From contig JAIPBD010000019.1 of the NCBI GenBank assembly GCA_021739765.1, positions 16,242 to 80,241 on the forward strand: a stretch of 64,000 nucleotides of DNA, written 5' to 3'. Origin of the DNA: Melioribacteraceae bacterium (GTDB lineage: Bacteria; Bacteroidota; Ignavibacteria; Ignavibacteriales; Melioribacteraceae). The notes under the pieces are model-generated. The model worked only from the letters and a program-made list of their open reading frames with translations, ran no database searches and had not been told where the DNA came from. Made by a program: the position numbers and the translations under genes. Numbering within the stretch: position 1 is the stretch's first letter; every line of letters begins with the position of its first letter. Shown piece by piece: positions 18,408-27,310 of the stretch.

Positions 18408-18463
18408 CGAATCTATTTCATAAGTTTTTACATCTAATTTTATTCAGTTTATTAAAGCCAAAC

Positions 18464-19066
18464 ATGAAAATCAAACAGACAGTCAAATATTTATCACTCA
18501 CACTTATCGCAGCCGCTTTTATTTCATGCGGAAATGAATTACCCATTGAGGATGATATCAAAGGATTAAACATTTCTCTCATTAATCAAGACAGCGTCTC
18601 CGTTATTTTCCCCGAAAAATATCTCGGGAAACCCTTGATCGCCGGATATATTTTTACGAATTGTCCCGATATTTGTCCGCTCACAACAAACAACATTCGA
18701 TTAATTAGAGATCGCGCGGAAAAAGAAGGCATCGAAGATGTTAATTATTTGGCCATCAGTTTCGACCCCGAAGTTGACAAGCCCAATGTTTTAAAGGCTT
18801 ACGCTGAAATCCGAAATCTCGATCTTTCCAATTGGGATTTGCTCACCGGAGAAAAAACCGTTATCGATTCATTAATGAAAAGACTTGGAATCTTCTACGT
18901 TCCAAGCGATACGACTCAAATGCCCGACGGAACCGAGAAAGTTTATTTTGTTCATACGGATAGGATTTCCCTTTTTGACGCGCAAGGAAGACTGCGGAAT
19001 TATTACAAAGGGAGCAACACAAACATCGAACAAGTTATTACGGATTTGAAAACTCTAACAAATTAA
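18464..19066 (+). CDS. SCO1/SenC-family copper chaperone lipoprotein
   Basis: A 200-residue protein. The lipobox AFISC puts the lipidated cysteine at 22. A thioredoxin-fold domain carries the copper site CPDIC (Cys67, Cys71) and the third ligand His164 (YFVHTDRISLFD). Sco proteins deliver copper to, or reduce cysteines of, the CuA site of cytochrome oxidase. No oxidase genes are present nearby. The next gene, 11 bases on, is a PCuAC copper chaperone, and the two families are known partners in CuA assembly, so they form a functional operon. Confidence 0.9.
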   Translation: MKIKQTVKYLSLTLIAAAFISCGNELPIEDDIKGLNISLINQDSVSVIFPEKYLGKPLIAGYIFTNCPDICPLTTNNIRLIRDRAEKEGIEDVNYLAISFDPEVDKPNVLKAYAEIRNLDLSNWDLLTGEKTVIDSLMKRLGIFYVPSDTTQMPDGTEKVYFVHTDRISLFDAQGRLRNYYKGSNTNIEQVITDLKTLTN

Positions 19067-19077
19067 CGGATATAAAG

Positions 19078-19551
19078 ATGAAAAAAATCGCATCAGCTAT
19101 TATTTTAATCTTAATGGTTTTTACTGCTTGCCAAAAATCGGAAGACGGGCCGGCAAAGAAGAGCGCTGAAACCAAAAGTACAATCGAAATTAACTCCCCT
19201 TGGATTAGGGCCGCGGCGAAAAATATGAACACCGCGTTGTTTTTTGAAATAGCAAATAACACCGAAAACGAAATTGCACTTGTAAAAGTTGAGTCAGAGA
19301 TATCTAAAGTTGTGGAAGTTCACGAAACTTTCGAAAAGGGCGAAGATATGATGGGAATGCGACAAGTTGATGAGGTGACTATTCCGGCGAACGGATCACG
19401 CCTTTTCAAACCGATGAGTTTTCATGTGATGTTAATTGGGCTAAACCAGGATGTAAAAGAAGGTGAAACGTATTCAGCGAATTTGTTCTTTGATAACGGA
19501 TCTCAAATTGCAATCTCAGCTCCGGTTAAGGTTTTTGAGATGAAGAAGTAG
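19078..19551 (+). CDS. PCuAC-family periplasmic copper chaperone, lipoprotein
   Basis: A 157-residue protein. The lipobox VFTAC gives Cys18. The family motif H-x11-M-x21-H-x-M is complete: His82, Met94, His116, Met118. Two extra methionines (91, 92) sit in the flexible loop. PCuAC binds Cu(I) and passes it to CuA oxidase, often with Sco1, which is encoded immediately upstream. No promoter is visible between the two genes. Confidence 0.9.
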   Translation: MKKIASAIILILMVFTACQKSEDGPAKKSAETKSTIEINSPWIRAAAKNMNTALFFEIANNTENEIALVKVESEISKVVEVHETFEKGEDMMGMRQVDEVTIPANGSRLFKPMSFHVMLIGLNQDVKEGETYSANLFFDNGSQIAISAPVKVFEMKK

Positions 19552-19847
19552 CGTTCTTTTGGCGATAAAGGAATTTAAATCGAAGTGAGGAATTCTACGC
19601 TTCAAACTATATCTGATAATTAGGCGCGGATTTTATACACACTTCCTCTGACCGATTTGCAAAATTAATACGGTCTGATTCTCTAAAATCATATAGATTA
19701 TCCTAAAATCGCCTATATGAAATATTCTCAATAAATGGAGCTAAATAATATATTCAACCCTTTGGACGGGCGTACCGACTGGTCTTAATTTATCATGAGG
19801 GTTTTTATGCGTTGTTGGTTTTATTATCCGCGTAATGTACAGTTGAT
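19552..19847. other. Non-coding gap, about 300 bp
   Basis: It lies between the convergent PCuAC and AbiEii genes. I see no coding frame, no clear hairpin with a T-tract and no RNA gene. Confidence 0.4.
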
Positions 19848-20924
19848 CTACTCATTATTGTCCTTAATTAACTTGTGCATTTTGTACCAGTAAAAGTAAG
19901 CTTCCGGATTTGATTTTTTCAACCTGTTCATTCTTACCCAAAGAGGATTTTCAATGATCCACTCTTCCATCTGTAGCGGATCACTATATTTTTCAACATT
20001 TTTCTGTTTGTATTTTATTGCAGTTGAAGCATAAGCCGCTTTGGAAGCCGCAGTAATCGCCTTATCCAGGTGAAATGCTTCTGAAAAGATGAAGCCTGAT
20101 ACCCTGTTAATGCCACTTCGAAGTTCATCGAAATTTCCATTCCCCGCATTTCCTCTGCTTGTAATACATAGGGCTGTTTCAATAATATCGTTTACCACAT
20201 GATTATAATTCAAATCACCTTTCCCCCGGTAGCTAAGCTCTGTTTCCGAAAATGATTTAAAAGTATTTGCAACTATCTCCAGATCAGATATATTGTCAAA
20301 TAAATTTGAGATATCATAAAGCTGTTTCATAATTTCCATACTCATGCTTGTTTCATTTTTAAAGTATGGAATTCCCGTTGTGTTTGGTGCAAATGCGGTC
20401 AACTTATCACCTAAAATATCTTCGACAGATGGAATTGGAACCGAAATATTTTCTTCTTTTGAAATTACAAAATCAGAGACAATAGGAATGTTCGTGATGT
20501 TTTGATAGGTTGCTTTTTCAAATAAAATATCAAGTAAAATATACTCTTCTTCAGCTCGTGTCTTGTGAATCGGCGTATAATAAAATTTATAATGTGCCTT
20601 TTTAATTTTTGATTCTGTAACTCTTAAATGCAATTCAACTCTGTTAAAAAATTGCTCTCCAACTAATTTCTGGAAAAGCGTTTCAAGCTCCTTTGGTTCA
20701 TTCTGAATAATTATATCAATGTCAATTGAAAGTCTTCTTGAGGAATTTAATAGCAGCATTAATGCTGTACCGCCTTTAAATATAAATTCCAGATTAATTT
20801 TTGCCAGCCCCTCGAGCAATAATAATGCTCTTATTACCTTTTCAACAAGAATTCGGTCCGCGTTTCTTTTTATCGCAGAGACTTTATTAATCCATTCTAT
20901 ATCAAGCGATTCTTTGTCAATCAT
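19848..20924 (-). CDS. abiEii: AbiEii/AbiGii-type nucleotidyltransferase toxin
   Basis: A 358-residue protein with the nucleotidyltransferase signature KGGTALMLLL (GG at 51-52) and RLSIDIDIII (acidic pair Asp68/Asp70), then a conserved region IPIPSVEDILGDKLTAFAPNTTG. AbiEii toxins are GTP- or NTP-dependent nucleotidyltransferases of type IV toxin-antitoxin systems. Some modify tRNA acceptor ends and abort phage infection. It follows its antitoxin-like partner on the same strand, with a 29-base gap that contains an operator-like repeat. Its length is somewhat above the 280-310 of streptococcal AbiEii; the C-terminal 60 residues are helical and lysine-rich. Confidence 0.88.
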   Translation of the reverse strand: MIDKESLDIEWINKVSAIKRNADRILVEKVIRALLLLEGLAKINLEFIFKGGTALMLLLNSSRRLSIDIDIIIQNEPKELETLFQKLVGEQFFNRVELHLRVTESKIKKAHYKFYYTPIHKTRAEEEYILLDILFEKATYQNITNIPIVSDFVISKEENISVPIPSVEDILGDKLTAFAPNTTGIPYFKNETSMSMEIMKQLYDISNLFDNISDLEIVANTFKSFSETELSYRGKGDLNYNHVVNDIIETALCITSRGNAGNGNFDELRSGINRVSGFIFSEAFHLDKAITAASKAAYASTAIKYKQKNVEKYSDPLQMEEWIIENPLWVRMNRLKKSNPEAYFYWYKMHKLIKDNNE

Positions 20925-20937
20925 ATATCAATAATTT

Positions 20938-20961
20938 GGCAGCAAAATTAGGTTTACTGCC
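20938..20961. promoter_or_regulatory. Second operator-like inverted repeat, between antitoxin and toxin genes
   Basis: GGCAG at 20938-20942 pairs with CTGCC at 20957-20961, and the flanks AAA/TTT extend the symmetry. On the minus strand it reads TCGGCAGTAA, 6-7 bases, TTTGCTGCCAA, matching the repeat upstream of the antitoxin gene. It covers the antitoxin stop codon and ends 13 bases before the toxin ATG. AbiEi antitoxins repress by binding inverted repeats, so this is probably a second site allowing separate control of the toxin. Confidence 0.6.
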
Positions 20962-21718
20962 GATATTTTGAAACCTTGTTTAAGTAATTGTCTATCTGCT
21001 CTTTTTTTCTTCTGCGGGCCGCATATCTTAACAATTTGTTTTCATTAATAATGTACTTATCAAATGCTTCTTCAAAAATTCTATTTTTTTCGGCCCCCTG
21101 TTGTGCATCTAAAATATCCGAGTCTGTAAATAAATCAACTAATAATTTTTCCAGAGTAGTTGTCTGAATGCCCTTTATATTCAGAACTGGTGCTTCTGAA
21201 ACTAAGGATTTAACTATCCAGACCTCTTTACCCTCAGGCAAATATCTGTTTAACAGTTCTTTGGTGGGCTTAAGGAACACAGAATATTTAAACTCTTTGA
21301 GTAAATAAAAAACTGCATCCGCAGCATCATTTTCAACTTCAACTATAAAAAAGAATTTTCCCGGTTGATGAAGCATAAACTCATTCAATAATGACGTTGA
21401 CCATAAACAGTAATTCAGATATGGAAGATTCTTTTTTAGTAACCTGTCAAGTTTTATTAGTTTTGGTTGTATTTCCGGAACATAGCTTTGCTTATTACCT
21501 AAAATATATTTTCCACGTCCTATTCTGTTCAATGCACCCATCTGAACTAGTGAATAAATTCGCCAGTTTATTGTGGTCTTTTTAAGGTCAGGTTCTGATT
21601 CTCTGTAAAAATTAATGATTTGCTCATTGTGAATTACATCTGTCTGTAAGAATCGTGCTTTAAGTTTGTCGATATTTATTTTTTTCTTATTGATTGTATT
21701 TTTTTTACAAAGATACAA
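20954..21718 (-). CDS. AbiEi-like type IV antitoxin / transcriptional repressor (DUF6577-like)
   Basis: A 254-residue protein with an N-terminal winged-helix region (INWRIYSLVQMGALNRIGRGKYIL) and a C-terminal domain (LWSTSLLNEFMLHQPGKFFFIVEVE ... GIQTTTLEKLLVDLFTD), the layout of AbiEi-type antitoxins. It should repress its own operon and oppose the downstream nucleotidyltransferase. The only in-frame start is TTG at 21718, and this overlaps a Bacteroidota-style promoter. The homologous part begins near INIDKLKARF, so the true start may lie about 13 codons further in at a non-standard codon. The C-terminus is basic (YAARRRKKEQ). Confidence 0.8.
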   Translation of the reverse strand: MYLCKKNTINKKKINIDKLKARFLQTDVIHNEQIINFYRESEPDLKKTTINWRIYSLVQMGALNRIGRGKYILGNKQSYVPEIQPKLIKLDRLLKKNLPYLNYCLWSTSLLNEFMLHQPGKFFFIVEVENDAADAVFYLLKEFKYSVFLKPTKELLNRYLPEGKEVWIVKSLVSEAPVLNIKGIQTTTLEKLLVDLFTDSDILDAQQGAEKNRIFEEAFDKYIINENKLLRYAARRRKKEQIDNYLNKVSKYRQ

Positions 21719-21738
21719 AACAAATTATTGGCAGCAAA
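21708..21738 (-). promoter_or_regulatory. Candidate Bacteroidota-type promoter of the AbiE operon
   Basis: On the minus strand TTTG (21738-21735), a 19-base spacer and TATCTTTG (21715-21708) match the Bacteroidetes consensus TTTG-N19-21-TAnnTTTG. The -33 element lies inside the right arm of the adjoining inverted repeat, so a bound repressor would block it. This is a pattern match; sigma usage in this class is not established from the sequence. Confidence 0.5.
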
Positions 21739-21752
21739 TGCAAGTTGCTGCC
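21730..21752. promoter_or_regulatory. Operator-like inverted repeat upstream of the antitoxin gene
   Basis: A perfect 8-bp inverted repeat GGCAGCAA / TTGCTGCC with a 7-base spacer, 11 bases upstream of the TTG start and overlapping the predicted -33 element. A diverged copy lies at 20938-20961. It is the likely binding site of the AbiEi-like repressor. Confidence 0.65.
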
Positions 21753-21931
21753 GAAATATAGCAATGGGGATAAAAAAGGATTATCCACCGAATCTAACAG
21801 AATGAAATACTGAATGCTTTCTTAACAATACAATAAAAAAACATTTAAACAATGTCCGTGAGGAAGAAATAAGTACGTCAAAAAACCCAATCTATTCGCT
21901 TCTAATAACCGACAAAGATTAATTTAACATA

Positions 21932-22903
21932 TCAGTCAAAAAGCTTTCTTAGTTCATTCATATCTGTGGTTTTACCTAAGCAGAGCATCAGCTTTATTCT
22001 TGCTTTTTGACCGTTTAGATACTCGACAAAAATAACCCCTTCTTTCTTAAGCCATTTACCGGCACCGGGATAGCCGTAAATATCCATTGTTTCTCCGCTT
22101 GGGCAGCGTGAAACTAGAACCACCGGAATACCTTTAGACATCACGTACTTAATTCCGTCAAATGCTTTCGGCGGCACATTGCCTACACCCATTGCTTCAA
22201 CTACAAGTCCTTCGATTTTACTATCAGCGGAAAACTTAAACATTCGTTCATCCATTCCGACATAAGTTTTAATCAGGTGAACGTTGGAATTTACTCCGGG
22301 TGTTTCAATGTGCTCGAGTTTCATAGGTGTTCGGTTAAAAACCACACGACCACGATCCACAAAACCAAGCGAGCCAAAATCAAGACTCCGGAAGGTTTCC
22401 AAGTCTTCAGTATGCGTTTTGGTAACTTCGCTTGCCGCGTTAATTTCTCCATCAAGGCAAACCAATACACCCATGTTTCTGCTATTCGGATTATTGCATA
22501 TATGAACAGCGTCCAGCATATTTTTTGGTCCGTCCCAATCAGGTTCCGATGAAGTTTTCATCGCGCCGATAAAAACAATTGGCTTTTCGGTTTTTATTAC
22601 AAGATCTAAAAGATAGGAAGATTCCTCGAGTGTATCAGTTCCATGAGTAACAATTATTCCGTCAATATCGTCGTCCTCGGCAAAACGCCGAACCTTATTT
22701 GCAAGTTCAAAAATAAGATCAGGGGTCATGTGTGGACCGGGGTAAATTCCAAATTCGTACATGCTGATTTTCGCGAGGCTATTTAGCTCGGGAATCATAT
22801 CAAGAAGTTCGTTTCCGTGAAAATGTGGAACGGCGCCTCCCGTAACTTCATCAACTTTCATGGAAAAAGTGCCGCCTGTAAATACAATTTTTATATGATT
22901 CAT
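21932..22903 (-). CDS. ansA: Type I L-asparaginase
   Basis: A 323-residue protein with no signal peptide, so cytoplasmic. The first catalytic threonine is in TGGTFSM (N-terminal), and the second triad is in VTHGTDTLEESSYLLDLV (Thr-Asp), with a lysine in FIGAMKTSSEPDWDGPKN. It hydrolyses asparagine to aspartate and ammonia. The length is near that of cytoplasmic type I enzymes. It is divergent from dnaA and stands alone. Confidence 0.9.
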   Translation of the reverse strand: MNHIKIVFTGGTFSMKVDEVTGGAVPHFHGNELLDMIPELNSLAKISMYEFGIYPGPHMTPDLIFELANKVRRFAEDDDIDGIIVTHGTDTLEESSYLLDLVIKTEKPIVFIGAMKTSSEPDWDGPKNMLDAVHICNNPNSRNMGVLVCLDGEINAASEVTKTHTEDLETFRSLDFGSLGFVDRGRVVFNRTPMKLEHIETPGVNSNVHLIKTYVGMDERMFKFSADSKIEGLVVEAMGVGNVPPKAFDGIKYVMSKGIPVVLVSRCPSGETMDIYGYPGAGKWLKKEGVIFVEYLNGQKARIKLMLCLGKTTDMNELRKLFD

Positions 22904-23329
22904 TTCACCCTCGATTACGATTTTAAATATAACAAAGAGACCCGAAATATTTGTTTAATTTTAAAGAAACTTTATGTTATTTTATTTCAACAACTTAGAG
23001 GGACTTCAAAGAATTAATTTGCAGGTGAGCCGTTCTAAATATATTTTCGTGTCGAGTTGGGAGTGCAGAAACGGTGTTGATAACTTGTTAACATCTTATA
23101 ATTGTGGAACGTTTCACGATCTGCCACCGCAAAACAGCTTTAGAATTAAAACAAATCAATTAGTGTACAAGCATTAACTATTGCGACTAACTCTTTTATT
23201 TACAACAACTTACGGCTTGACGCTAAATGTTGACAACATGTGGACAGCTTTGGTGTTGAACTTTATAATCCAAGAAATCCTTTGTTATAGCTTGGTTTTT
23301 AGACAATTAAAAATTGTGGATATCTTTTA
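22904..23329. other. dnaA upstream region (426 bp)
   Basis: An AT-rich spacer between divergent ansA and dnaA. It contains TGTTGATAA (23075-23083, the reverse of TTATCAACA) and TGTGGATAT (23315-23323, one mismatch to a DnaA box). Weaker relatives TGTGGACAG and TGTTGACAA lie near 23230-23245. The boxes probably serve DnaA autoregulation. It could contribute to the origin, but the denser cluster is upstream of dnaN. Confidence 0.5.
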
Positions 23330-24715
23330 ATGAATGAAATCGTAAACCGGGTATCTGATCCGAAATTAGCCTGGAAAGAATGTCTGAATATTATAAAAGA
23401 TAATGTTCCTCATATCACTTACAATACCTGGTTTATCCCAATTAAACCACTAGAAATTAACGAAACGACCCTTAAAGTTCAGGTTCCAAACAGCTTTTTT
23501 GTTGAATGGATCGACGAACATTTTAATACTCTTATAAACAAAACCATTATTCATGTACTTGGTGATCAGGGCGAGCTTCAATTTAAGATAAAAGATGACA
23601 GCAATGAGCCGGAACTGCCTTTTGAACCGACAATCAGCAAACAGGAGCGTGTAACTGTTTCAGTTGCTGAAGAAAAGGTAGAGTTCGAAACTTATCTTAA
23701 TCCACGTTATCATTTCGAAAATTTTATTAAAGGGGAAAGTAATCAATTAGCGAGAGCCGCCGCTTACGCCGTGGGTGAAAATCCCGGTGAAACCTCTTTC
23801 AATCCATTGTTTATTTATGGCGGTGTCGGACTCGGAAAAACGCATTTAATTCAAGCAATCGGGAATCGTGTTCTAAAGAAAAATCCGAAGAAAAAAGTCA
23901 TTTATATCTCTTCCGATGTTTTTACCGTAGAATTTGTTGAAGCGATTCAAACGAATACTGTAAATAATTTTTCGAATTTTTATAAAAAAATGGATGTTTT
24001 AATTATTGACGACATCCAATTCCTTATCGGGAAAGAAAAAACACAGGATCTGTTCTTTCACATTTTTAACACACTTCACCAATCCGGGAAGCAAGTTATT
24101 TTATCTTCCGATAAACCTCCGAAGGATCTGAAAGGATTGAACGAGCGTTTAATTTCAAGATTTCAATGGGGATTAAGTGCGGATGTTCAACCGCCAGATT
24201 TTGAAACAAGAATCGCGATCCTTAAAAATAAAAGTGAGACTTACGGAATATATCTCACAAACGAAATTCTCGAATATATTGCTCATAATATCACTTCAAA
24301 TATTCGTGAGTTGGAAGGCTGCTTGATAAAACTTCTCGCAAACTCTTCGCTTAACTCGAAAGAAATCGATTTTGAGCTTGCAAAAAAAACCGTTAAGGAA
24401 ATCTCCACAAACCGCCAAGTAAATATCTCAATCGATAATATCGCCAAAGTAGTTTGTGAATATTTTCATGTTGATGAAAATAAAGTGCGGGAAAAGAACC
24501 GTAAAAAAGAAGTTGTGGAAGCCCGGCAGGTTGCGATGTTTCTTTCTAAAAAGCTTACAAAGTCGTCTCTTAAAACAATCGGACTGCATTTCGGTGGAAG
24601 AGATCACTCAACCGTAATTCACGCATTTAACTCTATCGACAGGCAGGTCGGAGAGGACCTTCATTTAAAGGAAACTGTTGACACTCTCCGAAATAAAATT
24701 GAGCTGAACATTTAA
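23330..24715 (+). CDS. dnaA: Chromosomal replication initiator DnaA
   Basis: A 461-residue protein. Domain I is residues about 13-90 (WKECLNIIKDNVPHITYNTWFIPI) with a short domain II. The AAA+ domain has Walker A GGVGLGKTHL, Walker B VLIIDDIQFL and the arginine-bearing LNERLISRFQWGL. Domain IV ends with the DNA-binding signature FGGRDHSTVIHAFNSI. It binds DnaA boxes to open the origin. The stop codon abuts the stop of the convergent TonB receptor gene with no spacer. The usual dnaA-dnaN adjacency is broken here by two reverse-strand genes. Confidence 0.97.
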   Translation: MNEIVNRVSDPKLAWKECLNIIKDNVPHITYNTWFIPIKPLEINETTLKVQVPNSFFVEWIDEHFNTLINKTIIHVLGDQGELQFKIKDDSNEPELPFEPTISKQERVTVSVAEEKVEFETYLNPRYHFENFIKGESNQLARAAAYAVGENPGETSFNPLFIYGGVGLGKTHLIQAIGNRVLKKNPKKKVIYISSDVFTVEFVEAIQTNTVNNFSNFYKKMDVLIIDDIQFLIGKEKTQDLFFHIFNTLHQSGKQVILSSDKPPKDLKGLNERLISRFQWGLSADVQPPDFETRIAILKNKSETYGIYLTNEILEYIAHNITSNIRELEGCLIKLLANSSLNSKEIDFELAKKTVKEISTNRQVNISIDNIAKVVCEYFHVDENKVREKNRKKEVVEARQVAMFLSKKLTKSSLKTIGLHFGGRDHSTVIHAFNSIDRQVGEDLHLKETVDTLRNKIELNI

Positions 24716-27199
24716 TTAAAACTCCACTTCAATTCCTGCAACCGGAAATAAGCTAAATTGCGAAACATTCTCTATAGTTCCGTCAGAGTTGTATTGGTAA
24801 AAAGCGATATTATCCCTGTTATAAATATTCATAACGGACAAAAACACTCCAAGACTCCAACCATCCAGATTATATCTGCTGTTAAATGCGACATCTAGTC
24901 TGTGATACGCGGGATAACGTTCCGAGTTAATATTATTACTCGGCACCCAAGCTCCCTTGCTCCAGCGAGTTTCGCCTTCAAAATATTGTTCGTTTGTAGA
25001 AAAATTCATCGGCGTATAAGGTCTTCCGCTTGCGTATCTCCAACGGAAGCTGATTTCCATATCGTTTGAGAATGGTAAAATATATGACGGATATTTTATA
25101 TAAAACGGCATTTGGTCCAATTCGTCCCTCAAGTTATCGAACCTTTTGCCCAAAACAACAGAAAGCACGTACGGAAAATCATAATCCGAAGGATATGTTT
25201 CGCCCTCTCTTCCTATTCTTGGATCTCCAAAGTCGCTCCACATTCTTGAAAAACTGAACGTTCCGTAATACCGGTCAACAAGTTTTTGTTGAAGCAGGAT
25301 GTCAACTCCATAAGTAGTTTTTTTGCCGACATTTAGATTTTTATTTGAACGAAAAGTCCGATCATCAAAACGTATAAATTCCTCTGAAACAGGAATATCA
25401 TCATAGTTTTTGTAATAACCTTCTACTGTCAGTTTAAGTCCGGTATCAAGCAGGTGCTCCAAACCCAAAACTACATGCCTTGAATGAGAGTTTTTTAAGT
25501 AACGATTAATGTCTTGTTGTTCCCGGTCGCCGTATGTGGGATAATTCTGAGTTTGATAAAACTCTCCATAGGCAATATTAATGTTTGTGATTTCCGGAAT
25601 AAGAAAGTATGACGCTGATATTCTGGGACTAATGTTTCCTTTCTCGCTGTAAGAAAAATAATCGTAACGTATTCCGACATTTAACGCAGCCCGATCGGAT
25701 AGCAGTTTAAATCTATTATTCAAATAAAGATAGTCCCTAAAATAATCGAAAAACGCCAAATCGTATTCCAGCTGTGCGGGTTGAACAACAACTGTCGGAC
25801 TCCAATTACCATTAATTTGATACCTTGCGGAATCTCCAAAAAGGTAAAAGTCTTGCTTAAATCCGCCAAACAGATGCTGTCCGCCAAACTCCATCTGGTA
25901 TCTTTTGGTTGGATTCCAGGTAAACTGCGCCTTAATTCCTCCTTGTCGATTCATACTATTATCATCAAAGATAGGTCTTGAGTTCAAAATTGCAGATTGA
26001 ACAGCCTTTCCATCGCTGTTATATGTTCTTTCAACAAAACTTTCCCGGACATCAACGTTTGTATAAAAGCTTGTAAAATAAGCAGTTACCTCTGATAGAA
26101 GATTTTTGCTCCAAAGACTTTTTAATGTAATTCCGGTTGCAAATTGCTGCTGATGAACATCAACGTCATCAAATCCTACTGAGTCAACTTTATTTGCCAT
26201 TGTTCGGTCGGTTTTTTCCGATTCGCCTTCAATGTTGATTCTATCGTTTCCGAATATTCCGGTCCATGAGATTTTGTGCGAATTAGAAAAATCGTAGGAA
26301 AGCTTAAATTGTCCGTCATAGTATCGAGGAACGGCGGTTAACCCGATGGCGCCGGTTACAAGATCGAGATAGCTTTTTCTAATGGAGAGAATCCACGATC
26401 CTTTTCCCGAAAACATTTTTCCTTCGAGAACGGCTCCCAATCCGGCCATAGAGAAGTTAATATTTGCATTAAGATTATTGATTCTTGTTCCGTCTCTCGT
26501 ATCAATATTCATCACAGAAGAAAGCTTATCTCCATATTTTGAGATAAAACCGCCGGTTGAGAATTGAATGTTTTCAATCAATTCCACATTGATCATGTTA
26601 ATCGGACCGCCGGAATTTTGTTCATTCGGATAGTGGTTGGTTGAGTGAATTTCAATATTATCAAAAACAATAAGATTTTCGTTGGGCGACCCTCCTCTTA
26701 CAAGCAGCTCGTTGTTTTTATCATCTGTAAAAGAAACACCGGCCATTCCTTGTAAAATACGCTGAAAGTCCTGAGCAGAACCGGGTGATCGTCTAATTTC
26801 CTCAGGACTAAGAACGACCGTGCTTAAATCGTTTTCCTTAATTGATCTATCGAAATAGTCGGCTTTCACTTCAACCTGATCCATCTGAATAGATGTTTCG
26901 CTCATCCGGATTACAAGTTGAACTTCACTACCCTCATTAACAACAATATCTGTTTTAACAACCGGTTTAAACCCTATCATTTTTGCGGTTAATGTATAGC
27001 TTCCGAGAGGTACGTTGACCGAAAAGAACCCATCAAGATCGGATGCCGCACCGACATTTTCCAGTTCATTAATAATTATGTTAACACCGATCAATGGTTC
27101 TTCGGTTTGGGAATCAACAACCTTTCCGTTGATAAAATTGCTCTGTGCGCAGATCACTGTTGAGGTAAAAATGAGGGCAAGAATAATTCGCTTTATCAT
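24716..27199 (-). CDS. TonB-dependent outer-membrane receptor
   Basis: An 827-residue protein with signal peptide (to about residue 18), a CarboxypepD_reg-like domain (INGKVVDSQTEEPLIGVNIII ... GSYTLTAKMIGFKPV) and a plug domain with RILQGMAGVSF and LLVRGGSPNENLIVFDNIEI. A barrel of about 22 strands ends in LFPVAGIEVEF with terminal phenylalanine. It imports a large ligand with TonB energy. No SusD partner or metal-uptake gene lies nearby, so the substrate is open. It is convergent with dnaA. Confidence 0.9.
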   Translation of the reverse strand: MIKRIILALIFTSTVICAQSNFINGKVVDSQTEEPLIGVNIIINELENVGAASDLDGFFSVNVPLGSYTLTAKMIGFKPVVKTDIVVNEGSEVQLVIRMSETSIQMDQVEVKADYFDRSIKENDLSTVVLSPEEIRRSPGSAQDFQRILQGMAGVSFTDDKNNELLVRGGSPNENLIVFDNIEIHSTNHYPNEQNSGGPINMINVELIENIQFSTGGFISKYGDKLSSVMNIDTRDGTRINNLNANINFSMAGLGAVLEGKMFSGKGSWILSIRKSYLDLVTGAIGLTAVPRYYDGQFKLSYDFSNSHKISWTGIFGNDRINIEGESEKTDRTMANKVDSVGFDDVDVHQQQFATGITLKSLWSKNLLSEVTAYFTSFYTNVDVRESFVERTYNSDGKAVQSAILNSRPIFDDNSMNRQGGIKAQFTWNPTKRYQMEFGGQHLFGGFKQDFYLFGDSARYQINGNWSPTVVVQPAQLEYDLAFFDYFRDYLYLNNRFKLLSDRAALNVGIRYDYFSYSEKGNISPRISASYFLIPEITNINIAYGEFYQTQNYPTYGDREQQDINRYLKNSHSRHVVLGLEHLLDTGLKLTVEGYYKNYDDIPVSEEFIRFDDRTFRSNKNLNVGKKTTYGVDILLQQKLVDRYYGTFSFSRMWSDFGDPRIGREGETYPSDYDFPYVLSVVLGKRFDNLRDELDQMPFYIKYPSYILPFSNDMEISFRWRYASGRPYTPMNFSTNEQYFEGETRWSKGAWVPSNNINSERYPAYHRLDVAFNSRYNLDGWSLGVFLSVMNIYNRDNIAFYQYNSDGTIENVSQFSLFPVAGIEVEF

Positions 27200-27310
27200 A
27201 AAATCCTTAAGAGATTAATATTCATAAACTATTTTGACGAGCAAGTCACAAAATTGTTTACTTAACACACAAAAAGATTAGATTTTAAATTAGATTAATG
27301 AACAGTCTTA

